Shown here piece after piece: positions 43,889 to 52,938 of a stretch of DNA of 64,000 nucleotides; the stretch's first letter is position 1; the number at the start of each line of letters is the position of its first letter. Source of the stretch: an uncultured Campylobacter sp. (GTDB taxonomy: Bacteria > Campylobacterota > Campylobacteria > Campylobacterales > Campylobacteraceae); contig NZ_CAJPRT010000007.1 in NCBI RefSeq assembly GCF_905373215.1, positions 1 to 64,000 of the forward strand, written 5' to 3'. The position numbers were made by a program, and so were the translations under genes. The notes under the pieces were generated by a model. It ran no database searches and was not told the DNA's origin. It saw only the letters and a list, made by a program, of their open reading frames with translations.

Positions 43889-45268
43889 ATGGAAAATAAA
43901 GAGCAGCTAGATGACGTCGAGGAAGCCAAAGCGCTCCTTGATGCGCACTTGGACGATACGCTTGAGCATGAGCTGAGTGCCGCCGATCTTACAGAGCATT
44001 TAAAAACTCTAAAAAAGCATGACGAAGAAAAATACGTAGAATTCTTAAAAAAGCTAGATCCTGAGGATCTTGCCGATGCTGCGCTTGAGATGCCCGAGCA
44101 TATGCTCGAAGATGTCATCGAAACTCTGCCTCACGAAAAGATCGTCGAAGCGATCGAGGAGCTCGAAAGCGACGATCAGGCGGAGCTTTTGCAAAATATC
44201 GGCGAAATCGACGAGGACAAGGCCGAGCAGATTTTCTATGGGCTTGACGAGGACGATCGCCACGACATTCTTACTATCTCCAAATATAGCGAAGATGAGG
44301 CGGGCGCGTATATGCAGACTGAGGTCTTTAGCGCGAGGCAGGATCAGACCCTGGGGCAGGCGGTCGAGATGCTGCGCGTTATGCGCGAAAAGGACGAGAT
44401 CGAAAACGTCTTTCAGCTCTTCGTGCTCGATAAAAAGGGGCATCTGCTTACTACCTTTTCGACGTCCGATCTGATTTTATACGATTTTTCGCTCACGTTG
44501 GAAGAAATTTCACAAAAATTCGGCGCCGAAAATAAAATCCACTTCGCCACCGATACCGATAAGATCGACGACGTAATCAAGGATTTTGAGGAGTTCGACC
44601 TTAACGTCATCCCCGTAGTCGATGCTAACGGCGTGCTCATCGGACGTATCACCGCCGATGATATCCACGATCTCATCCAAGAGCGCGCCACCGAGCAAAT
44701 TTACAATCTCGCGGGCGTCGATGACGAAGCGGAAGACGACGAGACTACGATCTTTAAGGCGGGACGCGCGCGCGCTGTGTGGCTAGCGGTAAATTTATGC
44801 ACGGCGATCGTAAGCTCCACGATCATTGGGCTTTTTGACGCCACTATCGAAAAGCTGGTCGCGCTCGCCGTGCTTATGCCAATAGTCGCCTCCATGGGCG
44901 GTAACACCGGCACGCAGGCGCTTACGGTAACCGTGCGCCGCCTAGCCCTGGGCGAGATAGCGTTTAAAGACAAAAAGCAGGTTCTCTTTCGCGAGATCAC
45001 GATCGCTTTTATAAACGGCCTCATTTTTGCCACGCTGATGGGGTTTGTGGCGTATTTTTGGTTCGGCATTAAGCTTTTGGGGTTGGTGATTGCGATGTCG
45101 ATGGTGCTAAATTTAACGCTCGCGGGGCTTTTCGGCGCCGTCATTCCGATCACGCTTAAAAAATTAAATATCGATCCCGCCGTCGGCAGCTCCGTGCTGC
45201 TTACCACGGTAACTGACATCGTGGGATTTTTTAGCTTTTTAGGACTTGCGACATGGATACTACTATAA
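43889..45268 (+). CDS. mgtE: Magnesium transporter MgtE
   Basis: This 459-residue Mg2+ channel has the N-terminal superhelical MgtE_N domain rich in Asp/Glu (about 20-135: FLKKLDPEDLADAALEMP, SDDQAELLQNI), two CBS domains (about 137-265) and five membrane helices (about 290-455) with the pore segment MPIVASMGGNTGTQAL near 330. Cytosolic Mg2+ gates the channel through the acidic domains. It begins eight bases after the peptidase gene and its 3' end overlaps the Nudix gene by 16 bases. Confidence 0.95.
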   Translation: MENKEQLDDVEEAKALLDAHLDDTLEHELSAADLTEHLKTLKKHDEEKYVEFLKKLDPEDLADAALEMPEHMLEDVIETLPHEKIVEAIEELESDDQAELLQNIGEIDEDKAEQIFYGLDEDDRHDILTISKYSEDEAGAYMQTEVFSARQDQTLGQAVEMLRVMREKDEIENVFQLFVLDKKGHLLTTFSTSDLILYDFSLTLEEISQKFGAENKIHFATDTDKIDDVIKDFEEFDLNVIPVVDANGVLIGRITADDIHDLIQERATEQIYNLAGVDDEAEDDETTIFKAGRARAVWLAVNLCTAIVSSTIIGLFDATIEKLVALAVLMPIVASMGGNTGTQALTVTVRRLALGEIAFKDKKQVLFREITIAFINGLIFATLMGFVAYFWFGIKLLGLVIAMSMVLNLTLAGLFGAVIPITLKKLNIDPAVGSSVLLTTVTDIVGFFSFLGLATWILL

Positions 45269-45840
45269 AAAATTTTAAAATTTCCGAGCTTAAAAGCTCG
45301 AATTTCGTTAAACCCTTTCGCTTAAATTTTGAAATAGACGGCGTAGCGCGCGCGTGGGACTGCGTCAAAGTGCACGATAGCGTCTCGATTTTGCTTTATC
45401 ATACGCAGCGCGACGCGCTTTTGCTCGTCAAGCAGTTTCGCCCCAGCGTGTGGTTTTATCAAGAGGAAAATTTAATAAATTCGCCCGAGAAGGGCTACAC
45501 CTATGAGCTTTGCGCGGGCATTTTGGACAAGGGCATTAGCGAGGAGCAAACGGCGATCGAAGAGGTGCTCGAAGAGACGGGATACGCCGTGAAGGATCTG
45601 AAATTTATCACGAGCTACTACAGCGCCCTGGGCTTTGCGGCAAACCGTCAAATTTTATACTTCGCGCGTATCGACGAATCGATGAAGCTAGGTCGCGGCG
45701 GCGGCGTGGACGGCGAGAAGATCGAGCTTTTCTATCTGCCCGCAGCCAAGGCGCGAGAGTTTATGTTTGATGAAAAGATCGTGCGCGCGCCGGGGCTGAT
45801 CTTGGCGTTTCAATGGTTTTTGAGCGAGTTTAAAGCTTAG
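45253..45840 (+). CDS. Nudix hydrolase, ADP/UDP-sugar pyrophosphatase type
   Basis: The 195-residue protein has the Nudix fold. The Nudix box is in GILDKGISEEQTAIEEVLEETGY (about 98-120), which matches the pattern except that the Arg of REUXEE is Glu (IEEVLEETG). Catalytic Glu residues of the EExE core are present. Upstream TYELCAG and downstream SYYSALGFA suggest a sugar-nucleotide pyrophosphatase rather than MutT. The overlap with mgtE (16 bases) suggests coupled expression. Confidence 0.82.
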   Translation: MDTTIKNFKISELKSSNFVKPFRLNFEIDGVARAWDCVKVHDSVSILLYHTQRDALLLVKQFRPSVWFYQEENLINSPEKGYTYELCAGILDKGISEEQTAIEEVLEETGYAVKDLKFITSYYSALGFAANRQILYFARIDESMKLGRGGGVDGEKIELFYLPAAKAREFMFDEKIVRAPGLILAFQWFLSEFKA

Positions 45841-45907
45841 CGGCGAGAGGGAATTTCGCGTGCCTCCGTGCGTTTTTGCGTCTCGGTTTTAAATTTAAAG
45901 GACGGCG

Positions 45908-46954
45908 ATGAGGGTTTTACTTAGGCTGTGCATTATCGCGGCGTGTGTTTATATCTGCGTGCTAGCGGGACTTTATATCTTTCAGGAACGGCTGATATTT
46001 TTGGGCGAGCCGCTGGATAAAAACTTCAAATTTAGCTTTGAAAATTCCGAATTTGCAGGACTGGTGAACGCGCCCGAGAGCGGCGCGCATTTAGATATGC
46101 AGGCGTCCGCTACGCAAAATAGCGCCTCTACGAAGAGTGGCGCGGATGAAAGCGCTTCCGCAGCGAGCGACACAAAAGAAAGCGGCGCAGCAGCGGGCGA
46201 GATCAAAAACAAAAACACTCAAACTAGCGCCGAGCGCGTCGGCGAAAATACCGCTCAGGACGTCGCAGCGGGCAATAACACAAACTCCGCTGCAATAAAA
46301 TTTCAAGAGATCAATATCCCGTTTGAGGGCGGGTTGATAAACGGGCTGAAATTTAGTGCGGCAGAGCCTAAGGGCGCGATTTTGTTCTTTCACGGCAACT
46401 TCGGCGACGTGAGCGGCTGGGGCGCATACGGCGCGGATTTTGCGGCTTTGGGATACGATTTTTATATTTTCGATTACCCGGGCTACGGCAAATCGGACGG
46501 CAAAATTTCATCGCAGCAGCAGCTTTTTGCGAGCGCAGATGCGATGAGCCGCTACGTTTTAGCGCAGCATTCGCCAAGAAAGCTCACGATGATCGGCTAC
46601 TCGATCGGAAGCGGTATCGCAGCACAGCAGGCTGCGAAGTGGGACGCGGCGCGGCTGATCTTGCTCGCGCCATATTTTAGCTTCGAGCGGCTTGCGCACG
46701 AAAAAGCCCCCTTCGTGCCGAAATTTTTGATCCGTTATAAGATTCCGACCGCGGAATTTTTGCAAGCGGCACGCGGCACTCAGATCACGCTCATCCACGG
46801 AGCCGCAGATGAGCTGATACCGGTGCATCACTCGTATGATCTTGCGGGATCTCTTAAGGCGGACGATCTATTTTATGAAATACCAGACGCGCGGCATAAT
46901 GGACTGCTGGCAATGCCCCGTATTTGGGAAATTTTAAAAGAGAGGCTGCGCTAA
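45908..46954 (+). CDS. Membrane-anchored alpha/beta hydrolase
   Basis: The 348-residue protein has a hydrophobic N-terminus (about 4-26). The hydrolase core shows GAILFFHGNFGD (about 156-167), IFDYPGYGKSDG, the nucleophile elbow GYSIGSG (near 231), a catalytic Asp in HGAADELIP and a His in DARHNGL. It resembles BEM46/YqkD serine hydrolases. Between the anchor and the core there is a long Ala/Ser/Glu-rich stretch (about 55-130) with few RAATTY words, unlike the other inserts. ATG at 45908 after AAAGGACGGCG. Confidence 0.83.
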   Translation: MRVLLRLCIIAACVYICVLAGLYIFQERLIFLGEPLDKNFKFSFENSEFAGLVNAPESGAHLDMQASATQNSASTKSGADESASAASDTKESGAAAGEIKNKNTQTSAERVGENTAQDVAAGNNTNSAAIKFQEINIPFEGGLINGLKFSAAEPKGAILFFHGNFGDVSGWGAYGADFAALGYDFYIFDYPGYGKSDGKISSQQQLFASADAMSRYVLAQHSPRKLTMIGYSIGSGIAAQQAAKWDAARLILLAPYFSFERLAHEKAPFVPKFLIRYKIPTAEFLQAARGTQITLIHGAADELIPVHHSYDLAGSLKADDLFYEIPDARHNGLLAMPRIWEILKERLR

Positions 46955-47523
46955 TCTAGCGGAGCTCGGCGTAAAATTCCACGCAGAATTCGACCGCTAA
47001 ATTTTAAAATTTTACGTAGAATTCTACGCGGGCTCGGTCTCCGTAAAATCGCATGAAATTTTATAGCGGCAAAACACGGCGCCAAAAACGAGGCGCAATT
47101 TCAAATCAAAATTTATGTGCCGTTGGCGTAAGCATAGAGCCGACTTTGTAGCGTTAAATTCTTCCTAGCGCGCAGATGCTGAAAATTTCAAACTAAAATT
47201 TGCGCCGGATCGCGACGCCGTATGTTTTAGCCGCTATAAAATTCTGTGAAATTTTATCTCCGCAGCCGTTTATAAATTTCAAGTCTAAATTTTATATTTG
47301 CGCCCTGACGGCGCCGTATTTTAGCCGCGTAGAATTTTGCCGCATAAAATACTGCCTAACAAAATTCTGCTGCGTAGATTTCAATTCACCGCGCTCAAAT
47401 TTTATCCGCCGTTCTGAAATTTATCCCGCCGCGTCTAAATTTCTCCAGCCCGTCGCGCTTTACCGAAATTTATATTTAGTTGTTGTAAAATGCGTTTTTA
47501 AAAGGATTTTAGCGGGTTGTGAT
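46955..47523. other. RAATTY-saturated spacer
   Basis: About 20 RAATTY hexamers occur in 569 bases. Upstream in-frame extension of the TRIC-family gene (from 47200) runs through these words and is not credible as protein. AAAAGGA at 47500-47505 lies upstream of the real start at 47524. Confidence 0.55.
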
Positions 47524-48141
47524 ATGAGTATTTTAGAGCTTACGGAGTGCGTAGGCATCGCTTCGGCGGCGCTTAGCGGGTTTTTATTCGGCGTAAAGAA
47601 AGGCTGCGATTGGCTTGGGATCTTTATCGCGGCATTTTTGACCGCGCTTGGCGGCGGGATCATGCGCGACACCTTAGTAAGCCGCGAAATCTACTCGTTT
47701 ACGCACTATGCGCCCGTAACGATCGTGCTTGCGGTAAGCGCCGTAGCCATTTTTGCCAAACTTTACGAGAACCGTGATTTGGAGGGTAAATTTTTATTTA
47801 TTCTAACCGATGCGATCGATGTCGTAAGCTTTTCGATCGTGGGAGCGATGGTTGCGCTAAGCTATAATCATAACGTTTTTGGAGTGGTGCTGATTGCGTT
47901 TTGTAACGGCGTGGGCGGCGGCATCTTGCGCGATGTGCTGCTGAACGAAGTGCCGTGGTTTTTGCATACGGGGCTTTATGGCACGATAAGCATGGGCGTG
48001 GGCTTGATATATTTCGTGCTTGATGGATTGGGGCTTAGCGGCGTAGTTTCGGTGCTTATTTTGCTAGTTTTAGGGGTTGCGTTTCGCATGATGGCTTATT
48101 ACAAATCTTGGCATCTGCCTAAAGTGGAGTATAAAAAATGA
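47524..48141 (+). CDS. TRIC/UPF0126 family membrane protein
   Basis: The 205-residue protein has six or seven membrane helices arranged as two repeats, with the duplicated signatures ALGGGIMRDTL (about 43-53) and GVGGGILRDVL (about 128-138). These are the hallmarks of the UPF0126/TRIC-type family. Bacterial members have been linked to monovalent cation or amino-acid flux, but the substrate is not deducible here. The stop overlaps the argD start (ATGA), so the two are probably co-expressed. Confidence 0.87.
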   Translation: MSILELTECVGIASAALSGFLFGVKKGCDWLGIFIAAFLTALGGGIMRDTLVSREIYSFTHYAPVTIVLAVSAVAIFAKLYENRDLEGKFLFILTDAIDVVSFSIVGAMVALSYNHNVFGVVLIAFCNGVGGGILRDVLLNEVPWFLHTGLYGTISMGVGLIYFVLDGLGLSGVVSVLILLVLGVAFRMMAYYKSWHLPKVEYKK

Positions 48142-49307
48142 ACTATTTGATGGATAATTTCGCGCGCGTAAACGTAGCGCTAGTAAGAGGCGAGGGCTCG
48201 ATAGTCTATGACGAAACGGGTAAAGACTACGTGGATTTTGGCGCGGGTATCGGCGTAAACTGTCTAGGGCACGCAAACGAGATCGTCTTAGAAGCGATCG
48301 GCACGCAAGCCGCGCAGATCATCCACGGCTCAAATATCTATAGAATTCTGCCCCAAGAAGCCCTGGCTCAAAAGATTAGCGAGCTTTTAGGGTACCGTAC
48401 ATACGCGGTGTTTTGCAACTCGGGCGCGGAGGCTAACGAAGCGGCGATCAAAATGGCGCGCAAATACGGCACCGTAAACTTCCCTAATAAAAAATTTGAA
48501 ATTCTAACTTTGCGAAATTCTTTCCACGGCCGCACGCTAGCGACGCTGCAAGCTACCGGGCAGGAGAAATTTCATCCGGAAATTTTCGCGCCCTATATGC
48601 CCGGATTTAAATTTTTCGACGATATCGAGGAGATCATCGCGCATATCGATGAAAACAGCGTCGCCGTGATGATCGAGCTAGTCCAGGGCGAGGGCGGCAT
48701 TAAACCTCTGGATAAGGCTAGCGTGCAAAAGCTGGCGGCTGTTTTAAAAGAGAGAAAGCTGCTTTTAATCACCGACGAGGTGCAGTGCGGCGTATATCGC
48801 ACGGGCGAGTTCGCGACGTCACAAATTTACGGCATCCGCCCCGACATCATCACCTTTGCCAAAGGTCTTGCGGGCGGCGTGCCGATCGGCGCGTGCGTGG
48901 CGCAGCAAAATATTTTCGCTCCGGGCGAGCACGGCAGCACCTTCGGCGGTAACTTTTTGGCGACCTCTACGGCGCTTGCGGTGCTTTCGCAGCTAGAGTT
49001 TTTAAAAGCGAGCGGCAAGCTTGATAAGACTATAAAAAGATTTATCAAAAAACTAGACGCCATCGCCGCAGACTATCCTAGCCTGATCGAAAAGCACGTG
49101 GGGCTCGGTCTGATGCAAGGCCTCGTGCTACGCGATGAAAAAAACTTGGGCGAGATCTTTAACAAAGCCCTGCAAAACGGACTTTTGATCCTAAAATCCG
49201 GCAAGCGCACCCTTAGATTTTTGCCTGCGCTAAATATCAAAAAACCGGAGATCAAAGAGGGCTTTGCGCGCCTACGCAAAAGCCTGGACGAGATAGTGCG
49301 GGCGTGA
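48138..49307 (+). CDS. argD: Acetylornithine aminotransferase
   Basis: This 389-residue PLP enzyme works in arginine synthesis and can also serve lysine synthesis. It shows GAGIGVNCLGHANE (about 35-48), CNSGAEANEAAIK (about 94-106), FHGRTLATLQATGQ near 132, ITDEVQCGVYRTG (near 214) and the PLP-binding Lys in ITFAKGLAGGVPIGA (near 243). Length is standard. Both ends overlap neighbours by four bases (ATGA, GTGA), indicating one transcript with the MidA-like gene. Confidence 0.95.
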   Translation: MNYLMDNFARVNVALVRGEGSIVYDETGKDYVDFGAGIGVNCLGHANEIVLEAIGTQAAQIIHGSNIYRILPQEALAQKISELLGYRTYAVFCNSGAEANEAAIKMARKYGTVNFPNKKFEILTLRNSFHGRTLATLQATGQEKFHPEIFAPYMPGFKFFDDIEEIIAHIDENSVAVMIELVQGEGGIKPLDKASVQKLAAVLKERKLLLITDEVQCGVYRTGEFATSQIYGIRPDIITFAKGLAGGVPIGACVAQQNIFAPGEHGSTFGGNFLATSTALAVLSQLEFLKASGKLDKTIKRFIKKLDAIAADYPSLIEKHVGLGLMQGLVLRDEKNLGEIFNKALQNGLLILKSGKRTLRFLPALNIKKPEIKEGFARLRKSLDEIVRA

Positions 49308-50395
49308 AATTTAGCGATTTTTTTGAGAGCTGGCTAAATGAGAGCTACTATGCAAATGCCGCTAAAATCGGCAAGAGCGGCGATTTTTACACCGCCGTGA
49401 GCGTAGGAAGCTTCTTTGGGATCTGCATCGCGCGCGAAATTTTACGCCTAAGCGCGGATTTTGGCGCGACGCAAGAGTTAAGCTTAGACGCGGCGGCAAG
49501 CTCGGGCGCATCGCGGCAAAACCTTGCGGCGAGCAAGCTAAATTTAGACGCTGCGCCTGCAAAAAAATCGCAAAATAGCGCCAAAATCGCTATCGTAGAG
49601 ATCGGCTCGCACGACGGGCGGCTGCTTTGCGACATAGCGCAAGCTATCTTTACGCTGGGCGGTGCGGCGGCGCTTGATAAATTTAGCTTTGCGATTATCG
49701 AGCCGCACGAGCGCCTGCGCGAGCTACAGCGGGCGAGCTTTGCGGAGAGCTTCGGCGACGAAATCGCGCTAAAGCATTTCACAAGCGTGCACGAGGCGAA
49801 ATTTAAAGATGCGATATTTGTGGCAAACGAGCTTTTCGACGCCTTTAAATGCGAGGCGGTGGACGGCGAAAATATGCTTTTTATAGAGAGCGGCGCGGCA
49901 AAATTTGCTCCCATAAAAGAACGTGAAATTTTGACCCTCGCGCGCAGATTCGGCATATCGCGCGGCGAAATCCCGGTCGGATACTTTCGCTTCGCCCGCG
50001 AAATTTGCGCCAGCGCGCAGCGGTTTTATTTCATAGCCTTCGATTACGGACAGATGGGCGCTAGCGGCGATTTTAGCCTGCGGATTTACCGAAACCACGA
50101 GGTTTTTAGCTTCTTTGAGGTGAAAAACTTGAGTGATTTTTACGGCAAGAGCGATCTTACCTACGACGTAAATTTTGAAATTTTGCGAGCGGCGTTTGAG
50201 GACGCGGGCGCCGTGACGACGGATTTTAAAAGACAGATCGCGGCTTTGATGGACTTCGGCGCGGTCCAGCTTTTAGAGCTTTTTATGCAAAAAAGCGGCG
50301 AGAAGGGCTATCAGAACGCGCTTTTGCAGTTTAATCACCTGCGCGCGGAGTTTGGCGAGAAGTTTAAGATGATAAAATTTAAAAAGGGGCTTTGA
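49304..50395 (+). CDS. SAM-dependent methyltransferase, MidA/COG1565 family
   Basis: The 363-residue protein belongs to the MidA/NDUFAF7-like family, which methylates arginine in complex I subunits in mitochondria. MKFSDFFESWLNESYYANAAKIGKSGDFYT is the family opening. The SAM motif IAIVEIGSHDGRLLCD is at about 96-111, followed by DAIFVANELFDAF near 165 and FFIAFDYGQ-like FYFIAFDYGQMG near 242. An Ala/Ser-rich insert of about 40 residues (53-92) precedes the SAM motif. GTG start overlaps argD by four bases. Confidence 0.83.
   Translation: MKFSDFFESWLNESYYANAAKIGKSGDFYTAVSVGSFFGICIAREILRLSADFGATQELSLDAAASSGASRQNLAASKLNLDAAPAKKSQNSAKIAIVEIGSHDGRLLCDIAQAIFTLGGAAALDKFSFAIIEPHERLRELQRASFAESFGDEIALKHFTSVHEAKFKDAIFVANELFDAFKCEAVDGENMLFIESGAAKFAPIKEREILTLARRFGISRGEIPVGYFRFAREICASAQRFYFIAFDYGQMGASGDFSLRIYRNHEVFSFFEVKNLSDFYGKSDLTYDVNFEILRAAFEDAGAVTTDFKRQIAALMDFGAVQLLELFMQKSGEKGYQNALLQFNHLRAEFGEKFKMIKFKKGL
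49460..49579 (+). repeat. Ala/Ser-rich insert in the MidA-like gene
   Basis: About 40 low-complexity codons between the N-terminal substrate region and the SAM motif. It has few RAATTY words and so belongs to the second insert class. Confidence 0.4.
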
Positions 50396-50727
50396 TGAAA
50401 GCTTTTATCGATTGCGACTGCGAAATTTTACAAAAGACGCTGGAACTGTTTTTAAAAAGTCATGCTGCAAGTGCGCAGGATTGCGACTTTGTGATAAGCG
50501 ACGAGCCGCGAAACTCGGCAAAACCGCTCTTTTTAATCGGCGAGGACGGAGATTTGGCGCTGCCGTTTTCAAAGCATACGCTGCTATCTAGGCTAGAGGA
50601 TTTTCAAAGCTCGCTACGGGTGGATCTTGGCGGATACGATGCGGCGAGTGCGGAAGATGAAATTTGCGCGTTATTTGATGAGTTTAAGACAAGAATCATC
50701 GAAATTTTAAGAAGGCAAAATGGCTAA
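50395..50727 (+). CDS. Hypothetical protein between MidA-like and rsmD
   Basis: This 110-residue protein is not recognised. It begins MKAFIDCDCEILQKTLELFL and shows FVISDEPRN and LFLIGEDGD strands, then a C-terminal helix (FDEFKTRIIEILRRQNG). It could be a degenerate receiver-like or small Rossmann fold. ATG at 50395 overlaps the previous stop (TGATG); an in-frame TTG three bases upstream is an alternative. It overlaps rsmD by eight bases and so belongs to the same transcript. Confidence 0.65.
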   Translation: MKAFIDCDCEILQKTLELFLKSHAASAQDCDFVISDEPRNSAKPLFLIGEDGDLALPFSKHTLLSRLEDFQSSLRVDLGGYDAASAEDEICALFDEFKTRIIEILRRQNG

Positions 50728-52153
50728 ATTTTCCAAACCTGCCGACACGCTCTTTACGCAAATTTCAAGCGGCATCTATAAGGGCAAAAAGCTTTCCCTG
50801 CCCGCGCTTTCGAGCACGCGCAGCACGAAAAGCATCGTAAAAGGCTCGTTTTTCGATACGTGGCGGGCGGAGTTGCGCGGCGCGGTGTTTATCGAGTGCT
50901 TCGGCGGTAGCGGCGCGATGGCGCTTGAAGCGCTAAGCAACGGCGCAAAAAACGTTTATGCGATCGAAAAGGACGCTGCCGCGCATAAGATCATGCGGAA
51001 AAATTTCGAGCTTTTCGGGCTCGGCGCAAATGCGATTTTGGGCGATTGCTTCGAGCGACTGCCCGAAATTTTGCACGATCTGCAAGCGAATATGAATGGA
51101 TGCTCGGACGCGAATTCGCCAAATTTGAGCGGCAAAAATTTAGACAAAAACCATGCCGCCACCTACCGCAAAAATTTAGACGGCGAAAAAGACGGCTGTC
51201 GCAAAAGCTTTAGTGGCGTAGAGCAGGGCGAGAACCCATACTGCGGCACGCAAAGCGGCGTGAAAAATTTGGCTAAATGCGGCATGCGAAGCGGTATATC
51301 GGACAGCGCGCAAAATGGCGCGCAAAGCGGCACAAATGGTGATTACGCAGGCGATGAGAGCTTTGGCGGTTGTGCCCAGATTGGCGATTATGCGAGCGCT
51401 TCTAGTATAAAATACTGCGTGAATTCGCTAGCCACGGACGCCATGAGCTTTAGCGAAAAGTTTGACGATAACCGCATTTCTCAATACGACGCGAGTGGCA
51501 CCGAGACCGCTAATCGCAACGTAAATTTAAGCTCAAAATGCGGCGAAAGTTCTAATTTTGACGCAAATCGAGGTACGGGCTTAGGCGCGAGTTGCGAAGA
51601 GAAAGAAATTTTAAATTTAGGCGAAAATTTTAGCACTAGTTGCGGAGAAAGTTTATATTCAAGCGCAAATTTCATCTATGATTCAAGAAAAAATTCTGCT
51701 GAGAATTCTGACGGCAAATTTAGCCCCAAGTGCAGAGAAAATTCACGCCCAAACGTAAATTTAACCCGTGGTTCAGGAAAAAATTTCGCCGCCAACTCCC
51801 GTGAAAATTTAGCATGCGGTTTAGGCGAAAGCTCTACCGCAAACGATTTAGGCAAATGTTCTGCCGCAAATTTTAGCGAAAGCCATGCCGCAAATTCTAG
51901 TGAAAATTCCATCTCTGATCCCGCGCGCAGAGTGTTTGTATATCTGGACCCGCCGTTTGCGATCAGGCAGGGCTTTGGCGAGATTTACGAGCGAGTGCTG
52001 GCGCTGATAGCGCGCCTAGGCTCCGTGCAGTGTGAGCTGCTAATCGCGATCGAGCATATGAGCGAGCTTGAGCTGCCGCCTAAAATCGGCGATTTCACTC
52101 TGCTTAAATTGCGCAAATTCGGCGCTACGACGATGAGTTACTACGCAAAATGA
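50720..52153 (+). CDS. rsmD: 16S rRNA (guanine-966-N2) methyltransferase with giant insert
   Basis: The RsmD core is intact but split. Residues 1-122 carry the SAM-binding strand VFIECFGGSGAMALEALS (about 56-73), AIEKD and a GDCFERL strand. Residues 404-477 carry the catalytic motif DPPF (in VYLDPPFAI) and the C-terminal strands ending SYYAK. Between them lie about 280 residues of low-complexity sequence rich in Asn, Ser, Gly, Glu and Ala, making the protein 477 residues instead of about 185-190. The insert keeps the frame open across about 840 bases. It overlaps the TIGR02757 gene by four bases. Confidence 0.9.
   Translation: MAKFSKPADTLFTQISSGIYKGKKLSLPALSSTRSTKSIVKGSFFDTWRAELRGAVFIECFGGSGAMALEALSNGAKNVYAIEKDAAAHKIMRKNFELFGLGANAILGDCFERLPEILHDLQANMNGCSDANSPNLSGKNLDKNHAATYRKNLDGEKDGCRKSFSGVEQGENPYCGTQSGVKNLAKCGMRSGISDSAQNGAQSGTNGDYAGDESFGGCAQIGDYASASSIKYCVNSLATDAMSFSEKFDDNRISQYDASGTETANRNVNLSSKCGESSNFDANRGTGLGASCEEKEILNLGENFSTSCGESLYSSANFIYDSRKNSAENSDGKFSPKCRENSRPNVNLTRGSGKNFAANSRENLACGLGESSTANDLGKCSAANFSESHAANSSENSISDPARRVFVYLDPPFAIRQGFGEIYERVLALIARLGSVQCELLIAIEHMSELELPPKIGDFTLLKLRKFGATTMSYYAK
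51086..51928 (+). repeat. 843-bp in-frame repeat-like insert in rsmD
   Basis: Degenerate units of about 9-12 codons recur (CGESS, GENFS, CGESL, GKNFA, SRENL, LGESS, FSESH, SSENS). In 51604-51910 I count 14 RAATTY hexamers, 13 in the phase xxR AAT TYx. It sits between the GDCFERL strand and the DPPF strand of the methyltransferase fold. Confidence 0.7.
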
Positions 52154-52938
52154 AAAGCTTAAAACAAATTTTAGATTATTACGCCGATTTGAAAAATTGC
52201 GACGCGGATCTTTTCGGCGCGCCCGATCCGCTGCAGGTCGCAAAGGGACATCGAAACGACGTCGTAGCGCTCATCTGCGCGCTGTTTGCTTACGGGAGCG
52301 CGGCTCAAATTTTAAAATTCCTCCGCTCGCTTGATTTTTCGCTTTTAGACGGGAGCGATGAGCGCATTGGCGCGGAGCTTGCGGGCAAAAAATATAGATT
52401 TCAAAGCCCGCGCGACGTCGCTGAAATTTTTATAACTTTAAAGCGGCTTAAAAATAGCCTTAGCATCGAAGATAGCGTGCTTTGCGGCATGCAAAAAAGC
52501 GGACGGATCGAGGATGGGATAAATTTTTTAATCGGCGAGATTTACAGATTAAATCCCTACCGCAGCCCGGGATATGAGTTTTTTTTCGGGCGCGGCTTCG
52601 CGCAAAGGCCCACGTCGCCGTACAAGCGCTACAATCTTTTCCTGCGCTGGGCGGTGCGCGACAGCGACATCGATCTGGGGCTGTATAGAAAGATCGAAAA
52701 ATCGCGCCTCCTCATCCCGCTCGATACCCATACGCATAAAGTTTCGCTTAAGCTTGGGCTGATCGATCGCAAGAGTTACGATTTTGAGGCGGTTTTGCAG
52801 CTTACACAAAGCTTAAGGCACTTCGATCCGAGCGATCCCATCAAATACGACTTCGCGCTGTATCGCCTCGGACAGAGCGGCGAGATAGATAAAATTTTGC
52901 CCGAACTAAGCGCGAGTTTAGATAAAACTGCGAAGTAA
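52150..52938 (+). CDS. TIGR02757 (DUF2400) family protein
   Basis: The 262-residue protein matches the TIGR02757 family: DPLQVAKGHRNDVVALICALFAYGSAAQI (about 26-54), SLSIEDSV, then SPYKRYNLFLRWAVRDSDIDLGLY (about 155-178), LLIPLDTHTHKVSLKLGL (about 186-203) and DPIKYDFALYRLGQ near 240. The family is thought to be related to helix-hairpin-helix DNA-repair proteins but has no demonstrated activity that I know of. It begins inside the rsmD stop region (four-base overlap), the last gene of the run from 47524. Confidence 0.85.
   Translation: MKSLKQILDYYADLKNCDADLFGAPDPLQVAKGHRNDVVALICALFAYGSAAQILKFLRSLDFSLLDGSDERIGAELAGKKYRFQSPRDVAEIFITLKRLKNSLSIEDSVLCGMQKSGRIEDGINFLIGEIYRLNPYRSPGYEFFFGRGFAQRPTSPYKRYNLFLRWAVRDSDIDLGLYRKIEKSRLLIPLDTHTHKVSLKLGLIDRKSYDFEAVLQLTQSLRHFDPSDPIKYDFALYRLGQSGEIDKILPELSASLDKTAK

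Noticed and set aside
47200..47523. N-terminal extension of the TRIC-family protein
   Set aside because: The extension is translated RAATTY spacer; membrane topology and the ATG at 47524 argue for the shorter protein.
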